A DNA stretch of 64,000 bases from Xiphydria camelus (GCA_963678675.1 OY783200.1:570501-634500); one strand, 5' to 3'; positions 11,967 through 25,777 are shown, counted from the first letter of the stretch. Notes: generated by a model not told the origin, from the letters alone. Program-made: numbers and translations.

Positions 11967-12109
11967 TAAGGCCCACTTGTTCAATGTAAGTTCAAGGCTG
12001 GTTCAGCTTGAACCGCCGTTCTTAGTATATTTCGTGTCACACCTAATATACCAAGAACGGCTGTTCAAGCTGAACCAGCCTTGAACTTACATTGAACAAG
12101 TGGGCCTAA
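11967..12109. mobile_element. 137-bp foldback MITE with TAA duplication
   Basis: The body 11970-12106 is almost a perfect hairpin. It starts GGCCCACTTGTTCAATGTAA and ends with the exact inverse; the arms run about 46 bases around a short AT-rich loop. TAA flanks both ends (11967-11969 and 12107-12109). The 3-bp TWA-type duplication and G-rich end suggest a PIF/Harbinger MITE. The near-identical arms suggest recent activity. Confidence 0.75.
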
Positions 12110-15100
12110 GTAATTTTTATACATATACAGATCGGTATGAGGCGACAGTCAATTTAAATAGCATTTAAAACAGTCAGAAAGTACCTAGTTTAGAAACAAA
12201 GTATTCGAGTAAGTAAGATAAAAAGATATGTGGGATCATTTCTTTATGTTGAGGGAAAAATGCGACTAATGTGATTTTACTCATTTTCATAGTTATCGAA
12301 ACTAAATAGGTCGTCGTTGCAATTATAGAAAACTAGTGCCAATTGTAGAACGCGATTAGCTATCACTACAAAAGTTGCCATAACTATTTTTCTTCTTTAA
12401 GCGCAGTTTTTAGTAGTGTACAAACTATTTTTACAGTGCTCCCATCTAAAAATATAGTTGAGAGCACCATACAAAAAGTTTACACATTTAACTGCAGATA
12501 TGTATAGTACTTCTGGAAACTTATTTTTCGAACTACCCTAATATTTCGTGGATATGGAACGTATGCTCCGATAAAAATGAAAGAGTAACTAAAACTGAAA
12601 AACTACCTCAAATTAGTGTGAAAAATCTATGCTAATATTCATTTATTCTACTGTGGAGTATAGAAATTAGGGCAGTTTTCTAGTGGTAGGTAAGTAGAGT
12701 AACATAATTTGTGAATAATGATTTGCTGAATTGCACAGCGTAAATTTGAACAGTGGCGCAAAATATTAAGAACATATTAAAATAGTCCCTTTTTCTTTTT
12801 GGCCTTGTGAATCTACTTTCCTCCGTTCAGATAATTACGGATCGTTTTAATATTATTGCAATAAAGCATTCGTTTAATAATGCTGCAGATGGAAGTTACG
12901 AGCCGGATTACTAAATATCTGCAGATATATTAGGTACAATACGAAGTTGGCTTGTAAACGAATTAACATCCGCGCTGTGTTATGTTATGTACCTATACAG
13001 AAAAGATTATATCGAAATTAATTACATTAAAAAGGAAATGGTCTTAGGGGGAGCATCGACCGCTCTAAAAGCATTTTTAGGAATACTTGATTCATCTAAA
13101 AAATAACATTAATTCTGATTTATAGATTTTAAGAAAGTAATTAATTCGATAAAATATGTATGAAATCTCGCTGTGAAATGAAACGCAATTTCTAGTTTCA
13201 CACAATCGAATATTTAATTGAGACAAAATTCAGATGAAATTTCATTATTTCTCGTATTCCTGCCGGCAGACATTTTGAAATGTGCTTTAGTCACAAGCAA
13301 TGACCAAGCTTATGCTGCTTAGACGATGTAATCAATGTAGCACTTTCTCCAACCACAAGCTACATTATATCAGAGTTAACAATCAGTGTAGGGATGAGCA
13401 ACATGAACTCTATGAGCATGGCTGTACCCTCTGCTTATGGGAATATGATTCCATTGAATGTAAATTGAAAATCCACTGCAATGAGCAATTGTAATGAGTA
13501 AACAATGTTATATTGAGCTGGTTGCTTTCGAGGCTTTCGTCTTTCACAATCTGAGTCGTTACGTCCCAGCTGAAAATATAATTACCGTTCTTTCAATCGG
13601 AATAAAAACTCCAGACGCGCTCAATGAATGACTGCTGTGTAGCGGAGATCTGTTGATTTGCGTTCTATGTAGGAGCTTTCACATTTTATTTCGCATGCAA
13701 ATATTGTGCACTTCTGAAGTGTAATCGCTAGTGGTTGTAATTCGGGAAATATTTTTTCATCGTAATATCAGTGTTAAAGCAACGTATTTGAAGTTGGTCG
13801 TTAAGTTGGTCAGTAAATGTTACGCCACGTGACTCTTACATGAAAGTACCTTTCATTTCCTTCTTCGAAAACCAAGACTAGAAAGTTATGGCAATTTCAA
13901 GCGTTGACGATATTACTTTGAAATACTATTATTTTTTTGCACTATCCACGCTTTTCATAAACTTATTACGAGTGCTGTATTATTCTACAAAGATTTTGCA
14001 GTTTCTGATATTTCCAAAAATTCGATGAACTACTTTTTGCAAGTCTACTTCTCATTTAGCTTCTGGAAAAGTCTAGAGGCTACCAGGCGAATTTAGTTTC
14101 TTTCAGTTTTTACTTCGAAGATAAACATTATCTGAAACGTGGGAAAGTGGGACTTAAAAATGAGAGGATTGATAAATAATTGGACGATTTAAGTAATTAG
14201 GTATACCAAGGAAAATGTTTCGGTTATAAATATAATATTAGCAGAACCGTTTACGTTGATCCATACTGAAATTGTATCCTCATCACAATTATAGGGACCA
14301 AATTGAACTCCTAATACTTCATTAATGAAGTGCTGCTCAAGGTATTCCTAGCGCGTAGGAGCGATATTTAAGGGTGCCACACAGGCGGGCCCCTCATAAA
14401 TCAGTAAAAAAATTCTACGTCATATAAATATACTCATATTCCCTATAATACTGATAATGAATAAATAAGATAAGTATTCAAGTTTATTATTTACATTTTC
14501 ATATTTTTGAAAAATATTCAAATTTGAAATCTGGCAACGTCGCATCACATGGTTTATGAAATGACAGGAGTACGGCCCTGAGTAGAATAATCGTATAGGG
14601 GGGTTGGGTAACTACACAAAACAGATAGTGCCATCTGTGGCACGCACCAAGCATTAAGCAGATGCCCGTGGTATAAGCGCTGTTTACACGTTATTTTGGA
14701 TAATAATTGAAGTGTTTTACCTATGGGATTTAATCAACATGGCCTCAGTTATAATAGAATGTGGATTTCAAAGCATTCAAATAAATCCTTTCCGTGGAAA
14801 ATCGTTATCAAAAGGTAAATACAAGCAGCGCCACCAAGCTGGGTTTCTTGGCGAAACTTGGATGTACATTCTCTATATGCACATGTGTAACACAAACAAA
14901 AGCTACGTTTGGTGAAGTACACTAGAGCCCTATATCCGTACAGCTCTGAAACATAACCTCCATAAATCACCGAATTCAGTGTACTGCGGCCAAATATTGC
15001 CGTCAACTCATACTCATCAAAATCTTTACTCATCGAAAAGAATTTGAATATCGAAATTTCTCCAATTTTTTCAAAATATAATAAAATTCATTTCTGTACC

Positions 15101-16201
15101 ATTAGTGCCAGTACAATTCATAACGACAATACTTCTCCGATGGCCACCGGTGGCGTTGAACGTTACTTACTGTTGCGCTATCACTCGGCCATGCACGAAC
15201 CCTACGTTGCAACGCTGCCAATTCTATTTCAGGTTATATTCTATCGTCAAAACACTACGTTTTGCTGTTTATGAACATCAAAATCTTTGTCAAACATTCG
15301 GTGACCTTATATTTTTATGAACTCAAAAGATTCTATGCAACTTTCTGAAGATATGGAAATGGTTATATATAATGTGTATAAATTTTAAACATGTAGATTT
15401 CGACATTAAAATGTGGAAAAGTGGAGTATTCCATAGTTCCATGCTAAATTTTCTAATTTCAAATTCAAAATTCTTTCTTAAATTCCCGGTAACCGGACCT
15501 GAAACTTTTCAAAAATAATCTTACGATATTAATTTCCATTCTACAAAAAAATTAGCATTCTCTGAAATTTTTCATCTCGCACTAGGAATACCTATTCAAA
15601 CAATTACCAAGGAGAATATTTGAATTATTAATACAACATCCTAAAATCCCTTTATCCCTTCCAACTAACAACCAGATTGAACTTCCAATGCTTCGATGGG
15701 GGAAATTATGATTCCTAGTCAATTTTTTTTAAGTGGTGCTTAATAAACTTTTTACTTATACAGAATATACTGACAAAGCTCCTATACAAAAACGACTTGT
15801 TAGAGCCTTAGTCTGAAGCTAACCAGCGCCTTGGCTCTCTATCAACGTTCGTTGATTGAAACAATGTCAATGGGGCTAAACTTCTCTGTCATTACAGAGG
15901 GTGAATCAAAATAACTGCAAAAGCAACGACTTAAATCGTCTTTAAGGACGGGAACCAAGAAAAGAAGATCCAACAGCAAAAGAACCACTGATTTATCTTC
16001 ATCCAAGTTGTGAAGATGCGTTGAGATTTTTTCTTGGACTCTTCACACAAGTGGAAATATAAATCTAGCTGAATATTTCACAGCAGATGGCAGCGTGAAG
16101 AGCGAGAACTCTGGGAAGTCTTTAGAGAAGAAAGAAGACTCCCCATAAGGGCCTGGTACACTCCTATTGAGTTTTTATCCATCAAACTGGTTGTAGAGTC
16201 T
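12110..16201. other. Gene-free AT-rich stretch
   Basis: Reading frames are short and unsupported (longest about 94 residues, 14749-15033 minus, without motif). I see no RNA gene and no clear transposon ends. Confidence 0.5.
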
Positions 16202-16890
16202 TAAAGCCTCGTTCTCATTAGTCAAGTTACTTGACCTCAAGTCGCTTGAGTTCAAGTAACTTGATATCAAATTTGTGTTCATATTTGGGCAAGTAGTTTT
16301 AAAGCAAGTAGAAGTTAAAATGGCACTGTTAGAAATAGTGTGTGCAGGAGTATCTTTAGTAGCAAGCCTTTTACTTTGCGAATTAGAAAAGAATTACTTT
16401 CATCCCTACAGCGTTCAATTCTTCCACAAGTTTTCTCATACTCTCATCCCTAACATTTCTGCCATGATATTTATCCAATTCATTGTTCCATAATGTATTG
16501 TACTTCTCATATATTTCCAGAAATTCAATAATATTTTCATTGTTCCACTTAGCATTGATTTTTAATTTTTATTATGATTTTATTTATACGTTCAATTGTT
16601 CACATCTACAAACAGCGAATAATCTAGGTATGTAATGACCGAATGAATTCTAGAACAGGCAAGTATATGGTGCACATTATTCAATTACTATTCAAGCTGT
16701 TTTTCAAGTGGTTTCCAGTCAACTAAAAAGTAGAAAGACATCCTACCTCACTGGAAACTTGAAAGCAACTTGAAAGACCATTTCAAGTCAAGTAAATAAA
16801 ACGTTCACATTAGTAATGTTATTTCAAGTTAGGTACTTGAATTCCAGCAACTTGAAGTCAAGTAACTTGACTAATGAGAATGAGGCTTTA
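16202..16890. mobile_element. 683-bp element sharing ends with the MITE at 1430
   Basis: The body 16205-16887 has terminal inverted repeats of about 38 bases with few mismatches, starting AGCCTCGTTCTCATTAGTCA on the left and AGCCTCATTCTCATTAGTCA on the right strand. Both ends carry many short CAAGT/ACTTG subrepeats. The flanks are TAA and TTA, an imperfect duplication. The interior has a short frame (16275-16493) with no recognisable transposase, so it is non-autonomous. Confidence 0.65.
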
Positions 16891-17449
16891 GGAACTGCAA
16901 GAATGAACTGCTAGCTGCACCTTGAGACCTACAATCATGCCATCCAACCATTGCCATTTCAACTATGCTATCGAGTGGCACGAAAGTCAATTGAATCAAC
17001 GAAGCATCGAAGCACCGCAGTTCCTATGGATGATTTTCCATCGACCGAGCATCGCTGTGGAATGCTTTGATCGTAACAAACTTCGGATCCAAAAAACCTT
17101 CCTTTTCCTCATCAAAAGGGAAAATTTATATTCGAATAACTCAATCGATGAACTGAGATCATTACACTCGATGAACGATTTGTTCCAAGAAAAAGTGTCA
17201 ACATCAAATTTCTTTTTTCTTTCAAAGCTTTTTTCCGTCGCTTTCCCAGGTTTTGACGAGTGAAAATTTTTACCAGGTCCCAAAAACGATCACAAATTGT
17301 CAAAAGATCGACTTCTGAATTATTATTTCTTCTTCACATAAAATCAATTCCAAAATTCCGCCCATACATTTTTGTCCCCCATCGACAACAAACATTTCTC
17401 ACTTTTCCGTCCACATATTCGGTCCCTTCTAAAGAGCGAGGGAGAGAGA
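16891..17449. other. Gene-free stretch
   Basis: Overlapping frames of 95-113 residues occur on both strands (16922-17303), but none shows a motif or splice support. Confidence 0.4.
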
Positions 17450-18300
17450 GGGGAAAAAACTAACTTCCCATTTCCCAAAACACACCGCACCGCCTCGACG
17501 GTCGACGCAGCGAGGAAAGTCTAGTCTAGACTCTCTTGAAATGCCGCGGCCACGATTGATACGTACCCACGAGACAGAGCGTGCGACAATCGCGAACAGG
17601 CCGCGGACGTCGATCGGGTGTCGTAGGTCGGAAGCGTTAAAAAAAAACCGGGAGCCCCTCAGTCCGGCACCAATGTGGTTTCGCACCGGAAAAATCTTCT
17701 CCCGCGGACGCGCGCGCGACACTGGCGCAATAATGGAAGAAGGAACACTTACGCGCGCGCGAGCCACAGAGAGCGCAGTAGGATCTACTGTCATTAGCCC
17801 GGGGTGCAGCGGCGAATAGGTGGCCCCATCCGCTGGCCACTGCGAGACAGAGTTAGACGCACATACACACACACACACACAAACACGCGCGCGCGCGCGC
17901 GCGCGCGGTCGAGTAGGGCACCGTCGTATAACCCGTTCCAATTAAAGTCCGCGCGAGCGATCGACCGAATTTTCCGGCGGGATCGTTCGACGGTACGCTC
18001 GCGTCTGTACTGCGAACGACCTTCGAATTTTCCGTGTGGAAGGGCACGTCTCGTAGCGCGATCTCCGTGGCGCGGGGAACGCAGCGAACGCGCAAAACAA
18101 TGACGGGTCGCGCGACTGGCGGCTCCCCCGTTTTCCCGTGCACGGCACACGCGCGGCGATAAGACAAAATGGCGGCCGAGAGCCGCGTCTCGCACCTCGG
18201 CTAGCAGGAGACCTCAGAGAACGCGCGGAGGGGCCACAGAACTGGGGGCTTATTCGGTGGGCCAGGAGCGCTCGTGGCTGCGTGCGGTTTAGGGAATAAG
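17450..18300. promoter_or_regulatory. CpG-rich island with YY1/Pho-type site
   Basis: About 850 bases are strikingly rich in CG dinucleotides against AT-rich surroundings, and open in several frames at once. It contains CA and CG dinucleotide runs (about 17866-17908). AAAATGGCGGC at 18166-18176 matches the YY1/Pleiohomeotic core. This profile suits a promoter and 5' UTR of a long gene whose coding exons lie elsewhere. No start codon context can be defended. Confidence 0.4.
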
Positions 18301-20235
18301 ATGCATCGTTGCTACGGTGCATTCCACGAATATGCGGGGACGATGATGATGGAGGGGGCTGTTTTAACTGGTTTTTTTCAAAATTAAATGTACCCACTTT
18401 GCTGCTTGTACAAATAAAATGTGGAAAGGATGGGAGGATTAGGTACTAGGGTTCGTGTGCATGAGTGAGCGTATGCATGCGTGCATGCGTGGAATAGCGG
18501 AACAATGGGCTTTGTCAGGCTCACCTTGACGCTGCAGTTGCAAGCTTGCGGACTTGAAGTTACTCATTGGTCGACAAAGCCAATAACGAGTTGGTCGGCA
18601 AACACCGTAGGTTGTACTGCTTGCAGCAGCGTCATAGGTAGAGCTCGATTCATGTACATAACTTCAGAGAAATGGAAATCTTGGAAGCAAACATATTTTC
18701 TTGCCAATCACACAGGGGCGAGTTCAGGGGAGGCGATTGCTGACTGGCTGAGTTGCATTTGCGTTTCAGCGTTCTCGCTTTCAGAAATATACTGGGGCTC
18801 GATGTTGGCGACCAATTATCTATGGTATGTGTTACAAGCCATATTTATGGGTCTAAGACGGAGAAAGTTCTCGGTGCTAATGGTACATTTTGAAACGCAG
18901 CTCTGATCGACCCCTCTGGCCTTAGACCGTACGTTCCTTAACGTGAGCCGAAAGGCACGAAGCCCGGCATTGATTGGTGAAGTGTCGTCACGTGATAAGT
19001 ATAACATCATCACGTGATAATTCATCAATCAATCGTTTATTATATTCTTTTTCGTCGTGTTGCAGAACATATAACCTTGAAATGAATAAATATAGAAAAA
19101 GGAAAGAAAGCATTTATGACAATATGACCCAAACGAATACGTGATTATGGAAACGAAAAATATTAGCTTACCTTTTCAATAATATATCGATCTTATCTTC
19201 ATTTTATAAATCATATATGTATGACATTTCGGTACACTTGTGTACATAGTATTGGAAGAACAAAATTTGCTAATTTTTATCAATAACTTTTTAACCGAAC
19301 ATCAGCTGTAATGATCTTTAAAATTAATGATGTGGAATGCACGCACCGGAAGAGACGAAAAAAGATGACTGCACTATAGCATTGTGGGAGCAAAAGAATG
19401 ACGAAATTTGTTGGTTAGTTTCTTGAATCCTTGCATCATATTTCCACACAATATTCCTTTCTCTAATGACGCATTCTAATTGGTTACGAAAGCAAATGGC
19501 TGACGTTTGAGCGCAGCCAAACATGTCCTCGACCAATTAGGTTTCTTTCCCGTCAAATGGTGCCACTAGAGGCGCTAGTGACGCAACAAAGAAGACGTAA
19601 ATTGGAATCAAGAAGAAAGTTGGAAAATATTATTTTCCGAATTATATAAATTTGAGGAAAATAATATATCAAAACATGGATGAAAAGAATAATACCACTA
19701 AAAATCTCAAGGTTACAAATTGAGAATAGGTTACACGGAAGACATATTGCTCGATTAGAGCGATGAGTCACCGAGGGAGGTGCTGTTGCCACACCCAAAA
19801 GAGTCATCCATGCCGTGCTGGGCCCTGTGCATTATTGTCATGTCCGTGTCGCGGCCATTTTGTGCACTTTCGGGGCCAGATTGCTTCTGAGGGACGGAAC
19901 CAGTCATGTACCAAATTGAAGGCGATGACTATTGCGTACATCCTATAGGATGCTATATATAACCTCCTACGTATGACGCATCATTACTACGACCCTTGTG
20001 ATGATCAATAGATCAATAGAGATTTGAAAGGGGTTCTTCAGTCGCCTGGCGACATCTGTATTTTCTTTTAGGACTAGACCTGATTTACAGCAACATTACG
20101 AGGGAAAAAAGGGCAATGAGAAAATGGAGTGTGAAATAAAACGAGCGTGAGAATGTTCTTGTAATTTTAATGCAGAATTTTCGAATGCCTAACAATTCAT
20201 ATTCCAGCCATCTTGATAAAAAAATCTGAACGTGC
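18301..20235. other. Gene-free stretch
   Basis: A 141-residue frame on the plus strand (18481-18906) has no recognisable motif and no codon or splice evidence. Two CACGTG E-box cores occur near 18990-19015. Confidence 0.4.
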
Positions 20236-20460
20236 CACTATCTTATACATCTCATCTAGATAAAACTATCTAGATGTTATATTAGACGACTATCTTTGAC
20301 CTTAGTTTTATTATCTATTCCCTATCTATTATCTTATCTGCTCTATCTTATCTTCAAGATCGATTCATGCGAAGATGACCTTTTATCTTATCTAAGTGAA
20401 AAGTAGATAACCACTACCTAGATAAAATATAATCTTTTACTTAATCTAGATACACGTTTA
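20236..20460. repeat. Cluster of GATA/TATC motifs
   Basis: I count at least 15 GATA or TATC cores in about 225 bases, many as TTATCT or AGATAA, on both strands. It could be decayed simple sequence or a GATA-factor binding cluster. Confidence 0.55.
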
Positions 20461-20812
20461 TGTCATCTTGTGCTGCTATATAATGCGTGTCAGATCAGAG
20501 CAAATGAACTCAAACACCATTTCGACGTTACGACACTACTTTAGGCGACTGCTTATCTTTGCAGCATAGCCGTTGTCGATAAGAACGCAACTTTGTGGTA
20601 ATCTTGCGCATAGGCTCTGCTTCCTTGACGCCTCGCGTCAGATTTGAGCAAGATTATCGTCAGATGCAAACGCTTTTGCAATCTGCAGTCATATTTGTAG
20701 AAGCAGGTAATAATTAGTGAACTGCGGTGATTATTCGCGGATATCAATTTTCCACGCTACATAAGATGCGTGAGGGGAACGATTGAAAAAAATACAACTC
20801 TCAAAACATACG

Positions 20813-20818
20813 TTTATT
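20813..20818 (-). promoter_or_regulatory. Polyadenylation signal of the Hsp70-like gene
   Basis: TTTATT on the plus strand reads AATAAA on the minus strand, about 100 bases past the stop codon of the HSPA14 gene. Confidence 0.65.
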
Positions 20819-20914
20819 AAAGGCTTCAACATTTGAATGTTTCACATAAAAATTACAATGATAACGAGCATCGAATAATTTACGAAAGCGCCTGCAATCT
20901 TCCCTAAAATTCGG

Positions 20915-23900
20915 CTAGAAGTCGTTTTCGAGTATTCCAAATCGAAAAGACGACTTCTTCCCGGTTTTCATCTCGGTCACGTTAACATTCAAACTAGTTT
21001 CAGTCAAGTCTGTATCTACTTTTAATTTGTCTCCACGTTCCGCGGATAAAGAAATCTGAAAGGAAGTGAACCGAGATAAGGGGGCGCTGTGTACATCAGA
21101 AACTGTTTACGAAAGTCAATTACGCGTTCGACTGGAAGAAGAGAAACAATTTGCCTACCGCGCAATTAGTGAAGAAACTGATCTTACCAGTCCGATTTTC
21201 TTCGAATCCGTAGTCGTCATATCTTCCTTCTCGAATATCTTAACGTTGACCTTGCCGTTTTCCACTTGGGGAACTTCGACGATGGTCTGTATCTTTATGG
21301 GGACTATCGTTTCCGACGGTATGACGATCGGCTCCACGTCCCCGAATTGCACGCAGAGCGGCTTGAGCAATGAATTCACTTCGGCGCTTCTCGAGTTCAG
21401 CTCCCGATCGTTGAGACCATGCGCGATTAGAAGCGCTGATTGCCTCGCTGCGCCAATTGCCATGGTCTCGTCGGGGCTCCACTTTCCGGAGAGTATCTCG
21501 CCGTTCGGAAAGAGCGAGGCAATTCTCTCCTGAAGTTTGGGGATCTTCATGGTGCCGCCGCACACTATGATCTTCCCTATATCGCCGGCTTCGTGCCCGG
21601 TGCTGCGCAATATATCTTGTATCGGTCCGACGTAATCGGCGATCGTCGAACCGATTAAATTCTCGAAACGGGCTCGCGACATGTTGTAACTAAAGTCAAC
21701 GCCCTCGCACAACGACTCCACGAAACAATGAGCCGAGGACATCGTCGAGAGCACGTGCTTGCACGTCTCCGCCGCGCTGTTCAGTTTTGACATGGATCGT
21801 CTGCTTTCAGTGGGATCCAACTTCCACTTATTCATGAACTCGCCGGCGAGGTACTCGGCGAGTATCCTCGTCAATTTGCCACCCCCGAGGTCGGGGTAGT
21901 AGCGACTCGACAAGACTCGGTACGCACCGCCAACGACTCTGATGAGCGTCACGTCGCTGGTTACTCCGCCTACTCTGTAGACCAAGACTAATCTAGACGG
22001 TAGGAAATATCGTATTGGTTTCGTCAGTTGTGCGCTGAGGGATTCCGCTATTTGGAATTATTATCGGGCCGCGACGTCAAGGAGCTTTTGCCGCGGTTTC
22101 GTCGGCTTCGCGAAAACGGATTCCACAAAGGCGGCGTAAATGACAAAGTATTGCAGTCTAACTCTAAGAAAGGCAGCGGGAAAAGTAGAGCAATCAAAAA
22201 AAAAAAAGGAAAAGTCAGAGCAGCACGTGGAGTTAGGTTTCAACGCGAATGAAGAAATATTAATTTAAGGGTGAAATCTCCAAATAGAGTGTACATTTTT
22301 GCGAGAAAAGGGCTGGTCAAAATAAATAAAACTGTTAGGAGTAGCATTTGGGTGAACCAAGTACAGACTAGAAGGACATCAAGCTTTGGCGAATAATTGG
22401 TAAGCCTTTAAAATTCACTTGAAACAGCCAAAGGAAGAGATACAAGAGGAAGAAAAGAAACTATATATTAAAAAAAGCTAACACTCGCTATTTGCTGAGC
22501 AGTATTTTTGCGATTAAGTTATATTTTCCTATTAGTAGTCGTAAAACGCAAAGTGTTAAAGCGTTTTCAAGAGATCCCACAAGCACCCTCGCCGTTCTTA
22601 CAATTTTACGCCAAGACAAAAGTTGTACTCACTCGGTCTTTTTCTTGTCTTGACCAACACCATGCGCCAAGCATGCCGCAGCCGGTTCTCCTATAACTTG
22701 CAGCACCTGAAGTCCCGCAGCTTCGGCCGCTTCGCTCCACATCCTGATGCTCGCGGACGAGAACCGAAGTGGCACGCACAACACAACTTTGTACTCCTCA
22801 TCGTCGTGAGCCGCCGTCGTGGAGATGCCGTGCATCGCTTCGAATATCATCGTCGTGATTTCGGCGGGTGAGATTTTCTCATTCTTTTCGCCTCTTTTTA
22901 TCACAAACTTCAACTCTCCTGATTCGTTAACTAATTTGCTCGGACTGCTCGCCGTGGCTTGTTCCAGCTCCATTGGGTCGATGTCCTTATTCATCAATCT
23001 TTTGTTGTATAAGACGGAAGTCGGTCCGTTTCTGAATAAACCGGCTTTCGCCGCGTGGCCGACGATCTGAAATAAAGGGTTGTTTTGGCGTTTTTGTGGT
23101 TAATTCTTAAATTTCATGGTGTCTTTTTGTGTATTTGCAGGTACACGAGAGTCGATCTCGCGTTTCTCAAATTTCAAGGTTTAAATAAGTAATTATCTGA
23201 GGACCTTAAATCAATTACTATAAAATATTTGCAGGGCTAATGATTGGATAATACTTATCCAAAGTAAAAATAGTTATGTAGATAATATATGTTGTACAAT
23301 AGTACAGTTTCTCATCGCAAAATATCCGGATAACACAACAAAGTATTCTTAGATCATGCTAAGAATATCTTCTGAACATTTTTATGAATATCAATAATAT
23401 ACTAAGAAGACTCCAAGTATATCAATGTATATTTTAACGTTATAGGTACAGAGTATAATTGAATACCAGCTTTTTAGAATCCTTCAGAATACTCCTATAA
23501 AATACTTGGTCATGTTTTCTGAATATTTCAAAAATATTGCATTTCCTCTTAAAAAAAGCACCAAAAGTTATCAGAATTATAATATTGCTAAAAGATATAA
23601 TTATATCATATTACAACATAATTATATTATATTTTATACTGATATAATAGCATGGTATAACAGTATCTTACATAATATTGTAACAATAATAATATTATAT
23701 TATATAATAATAATATGTCATGTTATTACATCATTATAATACATAACACATAAGGGCATCTTATATCTCACTTTTGGGCAAATTTTAATATTGAGATTTT
23801 TTTGGGACGTTTCACAGATTAAAAGTAGTCAACAAGTGATGTGTAAGATGTTCTGAAAACGATTTAAAAACGCGTTTTGGACTTGTGCTGCTTGAGACCT

Positions 23901-25150
23901 TTTAACATACTTATATGAACACATGTATACTTTTTGAATAACTCAGGAATCTTAGTAATCATCTGACACAAGACTCACAACAGATTTACAGCAACATTTT
24001 TCAAGAAGTTTCCAGCAGACAATTAATTTTCTGATTTTTCTTCTTCGTTCTCGCAGAGACATTAAAAATTAAGAGTGCTTTAAAAAATGCACTGCACAAT
24101 TTCACGTTCATTAGCAAATCTTGCAATTTTTTTTCAAGAATACTGAAATTCTGTAGGATGGAAGTATGTGCGAAGGAGAAATGCAATAAGTTCTTTTTCA
24201 GACCTCATAAGATTACTAAAATTTTGTTATTACAAACAGCTCATACGAGAAAAATTGCAGTACTTTTTTCATTAAATAATATATAGTATATATGAAATAT
24301 AGAAAACCTTCGATATATCCCTAGCAGTTGCTTTAAAATATTTTTAATAAACATCTGATATATCTTCAAACTAGTAAATATTTATGTGATTATTTATTAG
24401 GACATCCTTAATGTTCTGTATATATATTTGGTATATCTTCCATATAATTTTTGTCGAATATTCTGAAAATTTCATCTATTATATAAACACCCAGATAGTG
24501 CACAGCTAAAGGACATTTTAAAGGCGTTTTATAACGCACTTCAGGATGACTTTTATCATTGAGACATCTTCAAGACGAATCATATCTAAAAGCCACCGAA
24601 AGTGGGACGTAAGGTGACTCGAAGACGTTTTTAGCTCGTGTGTCGTCTGAGCAATTTCGACTGATTCCAAAATAAAAAATAACAAACATTTCGACTCATA
24701 AAAATTGTACGCAACACGGAAAAATATTCATATCGATATAAACTGAACCTAATGAAAAAAAATCCTAACCTAACCTAAATTTACTCAAACACTAAAGAAA
24801 ACAAACCTTTTCCGCATCGTTGAACGCCACGACCGCAGGAGTGACTCGATCCCCTGCATCGTTCGCCACGACGTCGACATTGTCATCCTCAAAATAGCAC
24901 AGAAATAGCGAAATCAAGAAAATGAAAAGCACATGTATCAAGAGCGAAGCGTGATTCGTATTTCTGTCACTTGAATTGCATGCCGTGTTGCTCTACATTC
25001 CTCAGCTGATCGAGTGAATAAGAAATGAAGAGTCCAGGCAAAAATTCATTTTATTTCTCATTCCAGTCCATCTGTAAAACTTACTCTGTAAATTGCCAAG
25101 CAGGCTGACGTGTTGCCGAGATAAAGACCGAAAGAAGTTGGCGAAGCCAT
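20915..25150 (-). CDS. HSPA14: Heat shock 70 kDa protein 14 (ribosome-associated Hsp70L1)
   Basis: Exons (minus): 25085-25150, 24807-24887, 22633-23066, 21188-21992, 20915-21055. Phases agree throughout and give 508 residues, against about 509 for the human protein. The start [21 protein letters not shown] matches the family's N-terminal phosphate-binding loop. [27 protein letters not shown] and [14 protein letters not shown] are Hsp70 ATPase signatures in the HSPA14 form. The protein ends shortly after a reduced substrate-binding part, as in HSPA14, and has no EEVD tail. In other animals it pairs with a J-protein (MPP11/DNAJC2) on ribosomes to help nascent chains fold. The 1.74-kb third-exon-proximal intron (23067-24806) is extremely AT-rich. 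The acceptor at 21992 was chosen over one at 21987 because only it keeps the frame. Confidence 0.93.
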
Positions 25151-25438
25151 TGCTGAATTATGTTTACACGGTTTACACCATAAATCTACTGCTTGGATAA
25201 GTACGTCCGCACGCGTTGCTGTCGCTCAAGCATTCAAGCCTCGTTTATACCAAAACGGCGAGTTGCGAGTTAAAGTCGTTGCGCGCAACTTACCAATAAT
25301 CGAGATGATCTGTTGTTCCGATAACCAATTGAGATACTGCAGATGCAGCCGAACCAATCGCGAGACATTGTCTGAAACGCTGCAGGTGCAGCTGAGCCAA
25401 TTGCAGGCTGTTATCTGAGAACACTATAGTCGGACTGG

Positions 25439-25777
25439 CAAAAGAGTCGTCTTCGGGAGAGTTCGGAGCTATGCTCCCCCACCATGTGGCGTCTCCCACT
25501 CTGTCATTGCCGCATGCGCGTAGCGGTGATCATGTATGGGGATCCGCATTCATCAGGTCAATGCAGAGGGCGCCAGCACTGTTGGTCCTCCAAGTTATCG
25601 TATCATTGGTCGAATCTGGCGTCAATGACACTTTATTTGAAACTCGAACCAATCAAGTTAGAGGGGACCAGCAATCGGGTCGCCAAAGTTTCTCGAGTGT
25701 GCATCCCCACTACTCCGCCAGTGATCCTCCGTAGTGGGGGAACGTTGCTCCGAGCTTTCCCGAAGACGACTCTTTTG
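25439..25777. mobile_element. Inverted-repeat element in the divergent promoter
   Basis: The ends are CAAAAGAGTCGTCTTCGGGA on the left and its inverse on the right; similarity runs for about 43 bases with a few mismatches. The interior has no coding capacity. The right end touches the next element directly. Confidence 0.65.

Noticed and set aside
17429..18397. Overlapping frames of 100-170 residues on the minus strand
   Set aside because: Arginine-rich and low-complexity, caused by CG-rich and CA/CG-repeat DNA; open in several frames at once.
18481..18906. 141-residue open frame on the plus strand
   Set aside because: No motif, no domain, no splice support, and composition like chance translation. 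It follows a CpG-rich zone where long frames arise easily.
21970..22000. Alternative splice acceptor at 21987 in HSPA14
   Set aside because: It breaks the reading frame, whereas the acceptor at 21992 gives ...[14 protein letters not shown] in agreement with the family.
23500..23760. Possible hairpin array or CRISPR-like repeat in an AT-rich intron
   Set aside because: It is only irregular AT-rich simple sequence in an HSPA14 intron. CRISPR arrays are not expected in a nuclear insect genome.
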